Of a DNA stretch of 64,000 nucleotides, positions 1 through 8,943 are shown piece after piece; position 1 is the stretch's first letter, and every line of letters begins with the position of its first letter. The notes beneath the pieces are model-generated. The model had not been told where the DNA came from. It saw only the letters and a list, made by a program, of their open reading frames with translations, and did not search any database. This DNA is from Methylobacter sp015476545 (lineage in GTDB: Bacteria > Pseudomonadota > Gammaproteobacteria > Methylococcales > Methylomonadaceae), in the NCBI RefSeq assembly GCF_052162025.1, contig NZ_CP197401.1, positions 992,001 to 1,056,000 on the forward strand, read 5' to 3'. Position numbers and translations under genes: made by a program.

Positions 1-38
1 CTATTAAGGCTTTAACGAGATTTGCATAGGAGGGTTTA

Positions 39-230
39 ATGGAAATCTTCGATTCAATTAATCTTTATCTGCACAGTCATCCGACACTGCTCGCCGAGAT
101 GATGTTCCTTTTTCGTCTCAAAGCCTGGATTCTTTGCGGGCTGGCGCTTTATTTCGTTGTCCTGATGCACAGGACCCAGAAGAAAGAACAGGCCGAGCTT
201 GCCAAAAGGGATGACAATTTTCTGGCCTAG
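39..230 (+). CDS. small single-pass membrane protein, unknown
   Basis: A 63-residue protein with a strong ribosome-binding site (AGGAGGG at 28-34) five bases before the ATG, so translation is likely real. One hydrophobic segment (about residues 29-44, WILCGLALYFVVLM) is followed by a basic stretch (HRTQKK) and a charged tail, which suggests an N-out/C-in membrane anchor. I do not recognise the family. It lies 29 bp before the ABC transporter ATPase gene and reads in the same direction, so it may be cotranscribed with it. Size and shape recall small accessory subunits such as CcmD, but no diagnostic motif supports that. Confidence 0.6.
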   Translation: MEIFDSINLYLHSHPTLLAEMMFLFRLKAWILCGLALYFVVLMHRTQKKEQAELAKRDDNFLA

Positions 231-259
231 CGCCGGAGGGAATTCAAGGCGCTACCTTT

Positions 260-958
260 ATGCCAACAGAAGCGGCCATATCGATACAAAAGCTGAGCAA
301 AAGCTATGAGGAATCAGGCAAGCGGCATAGCATTTTCACTGATCTGACCCTGGAGGTGAGCCGTGGCGAGTTTATCGTGCTGCTCGGCCGCAGCGGCTCC
401 GGTAAATCGACCTTGCTGAATCTGATCAGCGGCATCGACCCTCCCGATGCCGGCAACGTCATCATCAACGGCACCGATATCACGGCGCTTTCCGAGCACG
501 GACGCACGCTGTTCCGCCGCCATCATCTGGGTTTTATCTTCCAGTCTTATAATCTGATTCCCACCCTGACCGTGGCTGAAAACCTGCTGTTGCCGCTGGA
601 ACTGATCAGGCCCCTGGCACGGGTGGACCGCGATAAAGTCGCGGCGCTGCTGGACAAGCTTGGCCTTGCCGACCGTCATGATACTTATCCCGACCGCCTG
701 TCAGGCGGCGAGCAACAGCGCGTCGCCATCGCTAGAGCACTGATTCACGATCCGGACCTGATTCTCGCCGACGAGCCGACCGGCAATCTGGATCTGGAAA
801 CCGGCAGCCAAGTTCTGGCGCTGCTCGATACGCTGGTTAAAAAAGCCGGCAAGACTCTGGTCATGGCGACGCACAGCCGCGAAGTCATCGGTCAGGCCGA
901 CCGCATTGTTTCAATCCGCGATCAATCACTGGTTCCGGTTGATGAGATCTGTCCTTAA
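260..958 (+). CDS. ABC transporter ATP-binding protein (LolD/MacB/YbbA type)
   Basis: This 232-residue protein is a complete ABC ATPase. Walker A is GRSGSGKST (near residue 44), the signature is LSGGEQQRVAIARAL, Walker B is LILADEPTGNLD and the H-loop is MATHSREV. The QSYNLIPTLTVAENLLLPL region is typical of the LolD/MacB/FtsE branch, which powers extraction or mechanotransmission at the inner membrane rather than classic import. The next gene encodes a fused FtsX-type permease, and the third gene an AttH-like protein, so the set resembles YbbA-YbbP or AttE-FGH systems. The cargo cannot be read from the sequence. Confidence 0.9.
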   Translation: MPTEAAISIQKLSKSYEESGKRHSIFTDLTLEVSRGEFIVLLGRSGSGKSTLLNLISGIDPPDAGNVIINGTDITALSEHGRTLFRRHHLGFIFQSYNLIPTLTVAENLLLPLELIRPLARVDRDKVAALLDKLGLADRHDTYPDRLSGGEQQRVAIARALIHDPDLILADEPTGNLDLETGSQVLALLDTLVKKAGKTLVMATHSREVIGQADRIVSIRDQSLVPVDEICP

Positions 959-3464
959 CCGGGCCAGCCGCAATTTTCTATGGCGGCATCCCTGGCAGCT
1001 AGTCCTGGCGCTTCTGGGTATCGCCCTAGGCGTCGCGGTCGTGGTTTCTATCGAACTGGCGATGGAAAGCGCGCTGGCGTCCTTCGACCAGACGCGCAAG
1101 GCTTTTTCGGGGGCGGCAACGCATCGTATCGTGGCCGGCGACGGCGGCCTCGATGAAAAATTCTACACGCGGCTGCGCGTGGAGCAGGGCATACAGCAGT
1201 TGTCGCCGATCGTAAGCGGTTATGTGCGGCGGTCCGATGACAGCTTCAGGCTGATCGGCATCGATCCGTTCGTTGAGAAATCCTTTCAGTCGGCCTGGCA
1301 AAAACAGTACGGCGATGTCGGCTTTCTTGCCCGCCTGATCGCCGAGCCCGGCACGGCGCTGGTCAGCGGGCAGACGGCAGCGCGCCTGCATCTGAAAGTT
1401 AGTGACGAAATCACGGTCGAGACCGGTAACGGCGAGCGCCGGTTAAAAATCATCGCCCTGTTGTCGCCATCCCATGCCATCTCCGAACAGGCGCTGTCGG
1501 GATTGATCATAACCGACATCGCCACGGCGCAGGAGGTGCTGGGCCTGTATGGCAGGCTCAGTTACATCGATGCGTTGATCGATAAAGACGTATCCGATAC
1601 GCTGGCCCGGATACGCAAGGCGTTGCCGACCAATGCTTTATTGCTTTCGGCAGACGACCAGTCGCAAGCCATGCGCGAGATGACGCGCGCGTTTTCGATC
1701 AACCTGAAGGCCTTGGGGCTGCTGTCGCTGCTGGTCGGGCTGTTCCTGATCTATAACACGATGACGTTTCTGGTCGTGCAGCGCCGGCGCCTCATCGGCA
1801 GTTTGCGCGCCCTGGGCGTCACGCGGCGGCAGATCTTTCAGCTCATTATCAATGAGACCTTCTGGCTGGCGGTAGCCGGCACGGCGATCGGCATCGCGCT
1901 TGGCATCCTGCTGGCGCAGGGCTTGCTGCATCTGATCTCGGGCACCATCAACGCGGTTTATTTCCGTCTCGACGCGGCTTCTTTAATGATCACGCCCATG
2001 CAATTGGGCAAAGGCATCCTGCTGGGGCTCGGTGCGACCTTGCTGGCCGTGTTGCCGCCCGCTTTGGAAGCGACGCGCTTGCCGCCAACGACGGTGTTGA
2101 TCAGGTCGCAGCTGGAATCGGGCGTGCGCCGGTTGATCAAAGTGACGGGCATGGCGGGCGGCCTGTTCATAGCGATTGGCCTGGCGCTGGCGCTGTGGTC
2201 CGGTAAAAGCATTTCGTTGGGGCTGGTCGGCATTTTTCTGTTGCTGTTCGGCTTCGCCTTGCTGACGCCGGTTTTCACGCTGATGGTCATGAAATTGGTC
2301 GAGCGCGTGTTCGGGCGTATTTCAGGCGTTTTGGGGCGCTTGCCGGCGCGCATGGTATCGGCCGAGATCAGCCGGACCGGCATCGCTATTGCGGCGCTGA
2401 TGATGGCTGTTGCGGCGACGATCGGCATGGATCTGATGATAGGCAGTTTTCGGCACACGGTGCAGGAATGGCTGCAAGGCGCGCTGCGCGCCGATCTGTA
2501 TGTAGCGTTGCCGGCCGAGAAGACGCCGGCTTCCGCATCCGAAGCGCATCGCCTGAAAGCAAAACTGGCCGCGCATGCCGATGTGCAAATGCTGAGCAGT
2601 TTGCTGGCTGTGAACCTGATCGCCAATGATGCGCTTACCAGAGTGTCGGTGTATGAGCTGAATCCCCAGGCCAGACGCGGCTTTGTTTTCAAGCAGGCGG
2701 CCAGTGCAGTCTGGGACCGGTTCGAGCGCGAACAGACGGTTATTGTCACGGAACCTTATGCGTATCATCATGATGTCAAAGTCGGCCAGACGATCATGAT
2801 GCGCACGGAAAAAGGTCAGCAGCCTTTTGAGGTGATCGCGGTTGAAGCCGACTACAGCGACCAGGGGCATCTGGTGATGAGCCGGCGCAATTATGGACGC
2901 TACTGGCCCGATCTGGGGTATTCGGGCATCGGCATTTACGCCAAACCCGGCGTGGACTTGAAACGGTTGGAAGACCAGCTGGGTCAGTGGCTTAAGCCGC
3001 CGCAGTCGATACAGTCGAACCGGGCGATTTATGAGGCATCGATGGGTTTGTTCGAGCAGACGTTCACGATTACGGAAACCTTGCGCTGGCTGTCGGCCAT
3101 TATCGCGTTTGTCGGCGTTTTCAGCGCCCTGATGGCCTTACAGTTCGAGCGGACGCGGCAATTGGGCGTGCTGCGGGCCATAGGCGTCACGCCGGCGCAG
3201 CTGACGGCGCTGATCATCGGCGAAACGGGACTGATGGGGCTGGTGGCCGGCCTGTTTGCCGTGCCGGTCGGCTATGTTGTCGCGTATGTGCTGATTTTCG
3301 TCATTTACCTGCGTTCGTTCGGCTGGACAATGGCGTTTTATTCCAATGCGGCCGTTGTTTATCAAGGGCTGGCGCTGGCGTTTGGCGCCGCTTTGCTGGC
3401 GGGCGTCCTGCCGGCGCTGAAAATGGCGCGGACCCGGCCGGCCGAAGCGTTGCGTAACGAATGA
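942..3464 (+). CDS. ABC transporter permease, duplicated FtsX domains (YbbP/AttFG-like)
   Basis: A large inner-membrane permease of about 840 residues. After an N-terminal anchor (LVLALLGIALGVAVVV) comes a periplasmic MacB-like domain, then a block of membrane helices starting near LLSLLVGLFLIYNTMTFLVV, a central pair of helices, a second periplasmic domain and a final FtsX block ending in LPALKMARTRPAEALRNE. The two halves repeat the same motif (RLIGSLRALGVTRRQI versus RQLGVLRAIGVTPAQL), showing an internal duplication. A longer reading frame begins at a TTG at 906, but the ATG at 942, overlapping the ATPase stop by 17 bp, gives the usual compact operon arrangement and is preferred. It pairs with the preceding ATPase; substrate unknown. 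Confidence 0.85.
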   Translation: MRSVLNRASRNFLWRHPWQLVLALLGIALGVAVVVSIELAMESALASFDQTRKAFSGAATHRIVAGDGGLDEKFYTRLRVEQGIQQLSPIVSGYVRRSDDSFRLIGIDPFVEKSFQSAWQKQYGDVGFLARLIAEPGTALVSGQTAARLHLKVSDEITVETGNGERRLKIIALLSPSHAISEQALSGLIITDIATAQEVLGLYGRLSYIDALIDKDVSDTLARIRKALPTNALLLSADDQSQAMREMTRAFSINLKALGLLSLLVGLFLIYNTMTFLVVQRRRLIGSLRALGVTRRQIFQLIINETFWLAVAGTAIGIALGILLAQGLLHLISGTINAVYFRLDAASLMITPMQLGKGILLGLGATLLAVLPPALEATRLPPTTVLIRSQLESGVRRLIKVTGMAGGLFIAIGLALALWSGKSISLGLVGIFLLLFGFALLTPVFTLMVMKLVERVFGRISGVLGRLPARMVSAEISRTGIAIAALMMAVAATIGMDLMIGSFRHTVQEWLQGALRADLYVALPAEKTPASASEAHRLKAKLAAHADVQMLSSLLAVNLIANDALTRVSVYELNPQARRGFVFKQAASAVWDRFEREQTVIVTEPYAYHHDVKVGQTIMMRTEKGQQPFEVIAVEADYSDQGHLVMSRRNYGRYWPDLGYSGIGIYAKPGVDLKRLEDQLGQWLKPPQSIQSNRAIYEASMGLFEQTFTITETLRWLSAIIAFVGVFSALMALQFERTRQLGVLRAIGVTPAQLTALIIGETGLMGLVAGLFAVPVGYVVAYVLIFVIYLRSFGWTMAFYSNAAVVYQGLALAFGAALLAGVLPALKMARTRPAEALRNE

Positions 3465-4630
3465 TGAAAAAACTGATTTTTTTTGGTTTGCTCATAGTGC
3501 TGGCGGTCCTCTGGTGGCTGCCTGTCAAATTCCCGTTTGATCTCAAGCCGCTTCCTGACAAGTCTTTCGGTAAAACTTTGTCGAAAAAAGACGATGCCTT
3601 CAGTAATGTATTGTCCGAAAGCGACAAAGGCTTTGCAAGGGCTCTAAAGCCGCGTAAGTTCTCGTTTCCTCTCGATCATGGCGCGCACGATCAATACCGG
3701 ACCGAATGGTGGTACTTCACCGGCAATCTGAGCAGTGCCGAGGGCCGTAGATTCGGCTATGAGCTGACGTTTTTCCGCTTTGCATTGAGTCCTGACGCGC
3801 TAGTATCGAAGTCAGCCTGGCGAAGCAATCAAGTATACATGGCTCATTTGACCCTGACCGATGCCGAAAAAGACCGTTTTTATACCGACGAGCGCTTCAG
3901 CCGCGCCGCCAATGGCTTGGCCGGCGCCTCTGATAAACAGTATCGGGTCTGGCTTTATGACTGGTCGGCTTCTGCCCGGGACGGCCCGGATTTTCCGTTG
4001 CGTCTGTCCGCAAAAAGCGATGAATTCGCCATCGATTTTATGCTGACGCCAATGAAGGGGCCGATTTTTCAGGGCGAGCACGGCCTGAGCCGGAAAAGTG
4101 ATGAACCCGGCAACGCCTCGTATTATTATTCCTATACCCGGCTGGCGACCGAGGGCAGCGTGCGCATCGGCGACACTCTGTTTTCGGTGATTGGCAATAG
4201 TTGGATGGACAGGGAATGGAGCACGAGTTCATTGTCTAAGGAGCAGGCCGGATGGGATTGGTTCGCGTTGCAGCTCTCCGATGGCAGCGAATTGATGTTT
4301 TACCAGCTCAGACGCAAGGATGGTAGGGTTGACCGCAACAGTTCCGGTTCCATCGTGCTGGCCGACAATGTCAAAGTGCCGCTTACGGCGCAGGATGCGG
4401 CGATCGAAGTTTTGGCTACCTGGACGAGCCCGCATTCGAAGATCCGCTATCCGTCATTGTGGCGCTTGAGCGTGCCCGGCCAGCGGCTTGAGCTTGATGT
4501 CGTGCCGCTGATAAACGATCAGGAACTCAATGTCAGCGTCCGGTATTGGGAAGGCGCGGTCAGCGTCAAGGGGACAAAAAACGGCAGGCCGGTTTCAGGC
4601 CAGGGCTATGTTGAGTTGACAGGGTATTGA
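3461..4630 (+). CDS. AttH-like secreted protein (lipocalin-type, COG5621 family)
   Basis: A 389-residue protein with an N-terminal signal or anchor (KLIFFGLLIVLAVLWWLPV). The body carries the family hallmarks FPLDHGAHDQYRTEWWYFTG, the FGYELTFFRFAL strand, and SWMDREWSTSSL followed by GWDWFALQLSDGSELMFYQL. These define the AttH/CrtC-like double-lipocalin family once annotated as predicted secreted hydrolases. The start codon overlaps the permease stop (ATGA at 3461-3464), so the three genes form one operon. In Agrobacterium the attEFGH genes have the same composition. The biochemical role is not established; the fold suggests binding of a hydrophobic ligand handled by the transporter (inference). 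Confidence 0.85.
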   Translation: MMKKLIFFGLLIVLAVLWWLPVKFPFDLKPLPDKSFGKTLSKKDDAFSNVLSESDKGFARALKPRKFSFPLDHGAHDQYRTEWWYFTGNLSSAEGRRFGYELTFFRFALSPDALVSKSAWRSNQVYMAHLTLTDAEKDRFYTDERFSRAANGLAGASDKQYRVWLYDWSASARDGPDFPLRLSAKSDEFAIDFMLTPMKGPIFQGEHGLSRKSDEPGNASYYYSYTRLATEGSVRIGDTLFSVIGNSWMDREWSTSSLSKEQAGWDWFALQLSDGSELMFYQLRRKDGRVDRNSSGSIVLADNVKVPLTAQDAAIEVLATWTSPHSKIRYPSLWRLSVPGQRLELDVVPLINDQELNVSVRYWEGAVSVKGTKNGRPVSGQGYVELTGY

Positions 4631-4728
4631 TACGCATTGCGTGTGGGTATGGGTAATTCCGAAACGCCGGGTTTATCAACCCAGCCTGACCGCTAATGAA
4701 CAAAAAACATAAAAAAGCGAGGATGGCT

Positions 4729-5685
4729 ATGAAAAAGATCTTGGTTACGGGGGCTACAGGCCAGATAGGCTCCGAATTGACAATGGCTCTGCGCGATCGA
4801 TTCGGCGCGGATAATGTCGTGGCGGCCGGGCATGGCAGGCCGCCGCTCAGCGAGTTGCAGCAGACTGGGCCTTATTGCAGTTTCGATGTGCGCGATGCTC
4901 CGACATTGCGTCAGGTCGTCGAAGATTATCAAATCGATACGGTTTTTCACCTGGCATCGTTGTTGTCCGCGGTCGGGGAAGAAAAGCCGCAGCTGGCCTG
5001 GGATATCAACATGAACGGTCTGTTCAACGTGCTGGAGGCGGCGCGCGTGCATGGCTGCGCCGTATTTTTTCCCAGTTCCATCGGCGCTTTCGGGGCCGGC
5101 ACGCCCGCTGTCGATACGCCGCAGGACACGATTCAGCGCCCTGCCACTTTATACGGCATTACCAAGGTCTCAGGGGAACTGCTGTGCGATTATTATTATC
5201 GCCGTTTCGGCGTCGACACGCGCGGCTTGCGCTATCCTGGGCTGATCTCGAATGTTGCATTGCCGGGCGGCGGCACGACGGATTATGCCGTGGATATTTT
5301 TTATGAGGCCGTCAAAAACGGGCATTACGATTGTTTTCTTGAGGCCGACACGCAACTGGACATGATGTATATGCCCGATGCGATCGATGCCGCGATTCGG
5401 TTAATGATGGCGGACGGCCGAAAGCTGCGCCATCGCAATGCCTTCAATATCACGGCCATGAGTTTTACGCCCCGGCAGCTGGCGGCGGAAATACAAAAGC
5501 ATCTGCCGGGATTTGCGATCGGTTACCGTATCGACCCGGTGCGTCAGGCGATCGCCGATTCCTGGCCCCGACATATGGACGACAGTGCTGCAAGAGCGGA
5601 ATGGGGCTGGCAGCCGCGTTTCGATCTGCCGAATATGGTCGAGGATATGCTGGAGAAAATAGCGGTCAAACTGGGTAAAGGCTAA
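4729..5685 (+). CDS. tdh: L-threonine 3-dehydrogenase, SDR type
   Basis: An extended short-chain dehydrogenase of 318 residues. It opens with the NAD-binding motif ILVTGATGQIGSEL and has the catalytic YGITK tyrosine-lysine pair. The segments LRYPGLIS, GGGTTDYAVDIFYEAV and LDMMYMPDAIDAAIRLM match the SDR-type threonine dehydrogenases that oxidise L-threonine to 2-amino-3-ketobutyrate. The next gene, 10 bp downstream, is a 2-amino-3-ketobutyrate CoA ligase homologue, which supports the function strongly. The frame can start at 4696, but the ATG at 4729 follows a GAGGA site and begins directly at the Rossmann fold. This is not the zinc-dependent Tdh of E. coli. Confidence 0.88.
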   Translation: MKKILVTGATGQIGSELTMALRDRFGADNVVAAGHGRPPLSELQQTGPYCSFDVRDAPTLRQVVEDYQIDTVFHLASLLSAVGEEKPQLAWDINMNGLFNVLEAARVHGCAVFFPSSIGAFGAGTPAVDTPQDTIQRPATLYGITKVSGELLCDYYYRRFGVDTRGLRYPGLISNVALPGGGTTDYAVDIFYEAVKNGHYDCFLEADTQLDMMYMPDAIDAAIRLMMADGRKLRHRNAFNITAMSFTPRQLAAEIQKHLPGFAIGYRIDPVRQAIADSWPRHMDDSAARAEWGWQPRFDLPNMVEDMLEKIAVKLGKG

Positions 5686-5695
5686 GGAGGTATTT

Positions 5696-6919
5696 ATGTC
5701 GCTGACAAAAGTCGAGCAGTTATTCAATGCGAAATTAACACAGTTGCAACAGCAGGGCATAAGCAAGGGTAACGAGAAAATCATTACCGGCAGGCGGGCT
5801 CCAACGGACGGTTTCGGTTCGCGCTATTTTCTGGAAGGCTGCGTGGATCAGGCGTTTTTGCGTATGAATTCCAATTCCTATCTGGGCTTGACAGGGCATT
5901 CTGGGTTAATTAAGGCAGAAGCTGAAGCGGCGGAAAAATTCGGTACGGGGCCCGGTGCGGTGCGCTTCATCAGCGGCACTTACCGGCCGCATGTCGAACT
6001 GGAGAAAAAGCTGGCCGAATTTCACGGCCGCGAGGCCGCCATGATCATGAGCGCGGCCTATGCGACCATGATCGGCGTGCTGCCGCAGTTTATCTCTGAC
6101 GAGACGCTGATTGTCAGCGATGCGCTGAACCACAACTGCATCATCAATGCGATTCGCCTGTCGCATCCGGTCAGGAAAGAAGTTTATGCGCATGCCGATG
6201 TTGATGCGCTGGAGCGCATTCTGGATGCCAATAAAGGCCAGATCAGGCGCGTCTGCGTCGTGACGGACGGCATTTTCAGCATGCGCGGCGATCATGCGGC
6301 GCTTGACCGGATCAGCGCCTGCTGCCGGCGCCATGAAGCCGGCTATGACGAGGGCATTATCACCGTTGTCGATGATTCGCACGGGGTCGGCGCTTTCGGC
6401 CGGACCGGGCGCGGCACCGAAGAATATACCGGCGGCAAGGCCGATATCCTGATTGCCACGCTCGGCAAGGCTTTCGGCGTGAACGGCGGCTATGTGGTGG
6501 CGAGCTCGGCCGTCATTGCCTATCTGCGCGAAACAGCTCCTTTATATATCTATTCGAATCCGATCACGCCGGCCGAGGCGGCTGCGGCCATGGCGGCGCT
6601 AGACATTGCAGACAGTCCGGAAGGTATGCATCTGCTGGAGAAATTGCGCAGCCTGAGCGCGCGGCTCAGGGCCGGACTGATACGGCTGGGCTTTGAAACC
6701 TTGCCCGACGAGCATCCTATCGTGCCCATTCTGATCAGAGATACGGAAAAAACCACGGCTTTGGTGGAACACTTGTTCACGCATCAGATTCTGGCTACGG
6801 GGCTCAATTATCCGGTCGTGCCGAAAGGCGAGCAGGAAATCAGGCTGCAGGTATCGGCTGATCATACCGAAAAGGATATGGATTATTTATTGGCTGTGCT
6901 GGCCGAGTTTAAGCAATAG
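5696..6919 (+). CDS. kbl: 2-amino-3-ketobutyrate CoA ligase (glycine C-acetyltransferase)
   Basis: A PLP enzyme of the alpha-oxoamine synthase family, 407 residues. Visible landmarks are FLRMNSNSYLGLTGH, FGTGPGAVRFISGT, the cofactor aspartate in VVDDSHGVGAFG and the PLP lysine in LIATLGKAFGVNGGY. It would cleave 2-amino-3-ketobutyrate with CoA to glycine and acetyl-CoA. The family also includes BioF, HemA and CqsA; the gene is called kbl because the threonine dehydrogenase lies immediately upstream and the start has a perfect AAGGAGG site. Together the two genes turn threonine into glycine and acetyl-CoA, or run in reverse to adjust glycine for one-carbon metabolism. Confidence 0.85.
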   Translation: MSLTKVEQLFNAKLTQLQQQGISKGNEKIITGRRAPTDGFGSRYFLEGCVDQAFLRMNSNSYLGLTGHSGLIKAEAEAAEKFGTGPGAVRFISGTYRPHVELEKKLAEFHGREAAMIMSAAYATMIGVLPQFISDETLIVSDALNHNCIINAIRLSHPVRKEVYAHADVDALERILDANKGQIRRVCVVTDGIFSMRGDHAALDRISACCRRHEAGYDEGIITVVDDSHGVGAFGRTGRGTEEYTGGKADILIATLGKAFGVNGGYVVASSAVIAYLRETAPLYIYSNPITPAEAAAAMAALDIADSPEGMHLLEKLRSLSARLRAGLIRLGFETLPDEHPIVPILIRDTEKTTALVEHLFTHQILATGLNYPVVPKGEQEIRLQVSADHTEKDMDYLLAVLAEFKQ

Positions 6920-6983
6920 CGCTCCAATGCAGGTACGGCTTTTCTATTTGGGGAAGGGCGGCTAAAGTCGCGCTTGCTGGCTT

Positions 6984-7379
6984 TTATTCGGTCGGCACCA
7001 TTTCAAAAATGATCACTTCGGCTGGCACTTTTCCTACGTTCTCTACCGACATTAATTCGCCGGATTCCCAGAACACGTCACCAGCAGAATAAATATGGGT
7101 TTTGCCGCCCTCGATCACTTTCAGCCTGCCCTTGGTTACATAGCGGGGGCCTGGGCCTTCATGCGTATGTTCGGGCGTTTTAGAAGCGGGAGGGAAAGTG
7201 ACTCGTATTGTCCTGGCATTGATGTTTTTGCTGGGTAGTTCCACCTTGTTTTCCAATAGCACGGTTCTGCCTAATGCCGGCTTTTCTTCCGCCGAGGCCG
7301 TGTTCATGTGCCCGGCGAATAGTGCCGTCAGTGACATCAAGGTTAGTCCAGCGGGGGTAATAGTCTGAATTTTGATCAT
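6984..7379 (-). CDS. secreted cupin-domain protein
   Basis: A 131-residue protein with a signal peptide (about residues 1-30, ending near TASAEE) and a single small cupin barrel. The first cupin motif is recognisable as PEHTHEGPGPRYVTKGRLKV, with two histidines as likely metal ligands, followed by SAGDVFWESGELMSVENVG. A GAGG site precedes the ATG. Periplasmic cupins of this kind bind a metal or small ligand, but the substrate cannot be named. It stands alone on the minus strand, convergent with kbl. Confidence 0.75.
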   Translation of the reverse strand: MIKIQTITPAGLTLMSLTALFAGHMNTASAEEKPALGRTVLLENKVELPSKNINARTIRVTFPPASKTPEHTHEGPGPRYVTKGRLKVIEGGKTHIYSAGDVFWESGELMSVENVGKVPAEVIIFEMVPTE

Positions 7380-8248
7380 GTGCTTGCCTCGTTTTTTATG
7401 TGTTATGGAATCAGTTTTGCAGGTTGAAGCGGATTTGGATCGGTTTGCTGCTACAAGTTTCCAGTTATTTCGGCATCTGTTTGAGTTTGCCCGGCTATAA
7501 TCGGTTTAGACAGGCTATCTTCGGTATTCAGCGCCGTATTGTTAATGGGTTGGATGAAAGAGACCAATACAAACAGGTCGCTTCCGGTATAGCCAATTAC
7601 AGATTCGCTTGCCGGGCCTTTGCGCAGTGTATCAAGTGCGTATGGCGATAACATTTGCCTTATTTTGACATAAATCAATAGGCTTATTAAAAAATATGGA
7701 TAAAATTTTATTATAAATTTTAAGGTAACTTTATATCCAATCTGAGTGATCCAATCTGAGTGAGGGTTTTTATTATTATGATCGTCTTATATGTTTGATA
7801 GCTTTTATGGTTACATCCGCGCTTTTGCAGGCATGCTATTCACTTTTTTGTAAAAATTCAGGTTTAATATTTAGAGAAAACACAGCTATCGATTTAAACA
7901 CTTTCATAAACGATGATCGAGAAAGAAAGTCGCGCCGTAAGACTTATGATGAAGATGAGCGGTAAAATCCCTGGAGTAAAACGGTAATTTATTGTTTTGT
8001 AAAATATTTTATCGATTTATTAATGCTTTATCTTAAGATGGTAATGTAACCTTATAATCGTGCAAATATTGATTAGTGAGAATCTGGGTGGAGATTGAAT
8101 ATGACGTATATTATCGAACATAAGTAAAGCTACGTATGTATAATAGCTTATATGTCACGCTATAATAGAAAGACTGTTAAAAGAGTGTTGACAGTAATTC
8201 CTATTCAAATAATTGGTTTGTAACTAATTAAAAAACAACAAAAAATGT
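7380..8248. other. 869-bp gene-poor AT-rich stretch
   Basis: No convincing gene is seen here. Overlapping frames of 83 codons (plus, 7400-7651) and 75 codons (minus, 7451-7678) lack a good ribosome-binding site and any recognised motif; the minus one would lie just upstream of the cupin gene and is the less unlikely of the two. From about 7680 the sequence becomes much richer in A and T than its neighbours and contains a 14-bp tandem repeat (7736-7763). The stretch leads into the GacA-like regulator and probably holds its promoter region. Confidence 0.5.
7736..7763. repeat. 14-bp perfect tandem repeat
   Basis: The unit TCCAATCTGAGTGA occurs twice head to tail (7736-7749 and 7750-7763) in the AT-rich region upstream of the GacA-like gene. 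Two adjacent identical sites could be a regulator binding array or a simple duplication; the sequence alone does not decide. Confidence 0.9.
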
Positions 8249-8893
8249 ATGATTAGTGTTTTGCTTGTTGATGATCATGAACTTGTCCGGACCGGTATCG
8301 AAGCATTGTTGAACGCTGCTGAAGATATTAAAGTTGTCGGTGTGGCCAAGTCTGGAGAAGAAGCTGTCGATGCAGTTGTTAATCTGTCGCCGGATGTGGT
8401 GCTGATGGACGTGAATATGCCCGGCATTGGCGGCGTAGAGGCATGTCGTAGAATTTTACAGCATGATTCTAAAGTAAAAATAATTGCGCTATCAGTCCAT
8501 AATGATGGACCTATTCCACGTCAATTGCTCAAGCTGGGCGTCCTGGGGTTTATTTCCAAGGGCTCTTCGGCCGAAGAAATGGTGAGCGCAATCCGTAAGG
8601 TGATGGAAGGCAAGCGCTATCTGTGCGCGGAAGTGGCCAATAATTTAGCCTTTCAAGGGTTGTCCGGCAATAGTGAATCGCCATTTTCAAAGCTATCTCA
8701 GAGAGAGGCCGAAGTGGTGACTTTAATTCTTCAGGGAAAAACTATCAAGGAAATGGCGGATATGCTGATATTGAGCGATAAAACCGTTAATACCTACCGC
8801 TATCGCCTCTATGACAAACTTCACATAAAAAATGATGTTGAATTAACGCGCCTGGCGGTTAAATTCGGTCATATCGACTCTGCTTTGATTTAG
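8249..8893 (+). CDS. GacA/UvrY-like response regulator
   Basis: A 214-residue NarL/FixJ-type response regulator. The receiver domain (about 1-120) has the acidic pair in VDDHELVRTG, the phospho-acceptor aspartate in VVLMDVNMPGIGG and the lysine in GFISKGSS. A LuxR-type helix-turn-helix follows (about 148-205), with LSQREAEVVTLILQGKTIKEMADMLILSDKTVNTYRYRLYDKL. Length and motifs fit GacA/UvrY/SirA, which normally act with the BarA/GacS kinase to control Csr/Rsm small RNAs. No kinase gene is adjacent. It is convergent with the mtdB pair and ends at a strong hairpin. Confidence 0.85.
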   Translation: MISVLLVDDHELVRTGIEALLNAAEDIKVVGVAKSGEEAVDAVVNLSPDVVLMDVNMPGIGGVEACRRILQHDSKVKIIALSVHNDGPIPRQLLKLGVLGFISKGSSAEEMVSAIRKVMEGKRYLCAEVANNLAFQGLSGNSESPFSKLSQREAEVVTLILQGKTIKEMADMLILSDKTVNTYRYRLYDKLHIKNDVELTRLAVKFGHIDSALI

Positions 8894-8908
8894 CAGGCCT
8901 GTTCAAAT

Positions 8909-8934
8909 GGAGGGGCGCCAGGATGCGCCCCTCC
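8909..8934. terminator. hairpin between convergent gacA-like and mtdB genes
   Basis: A perfect 10-bp stem (GGAGGGGCGC at 8909-8918 with GCGCCCCTCC at 8925-8934) closes a 6-base loop 16 bp after the regulator stop and 10 bp from the mtdB stop. There is no T-run on either side, so it is terminator-like rather than a textbook intrinsic terminator. Confidence 0.5.
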
Positions 8935-8943
8935 TCCGGTCGC

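Noticed and set aside
1958..2870. Long minus-strand frames (182 and 263 codons) opposite the ABC permease
   Set aside because: They mirror a well-conserved permease gene, lack ribosome-binding sites and have no recognisable domain.
7400..7678. Overlapping small frames on both strands upstream of the cupin gene
   Set aside because: No good ribosome-binding site, no motif, and they compete for the same DNA; left as unannotated spacer.
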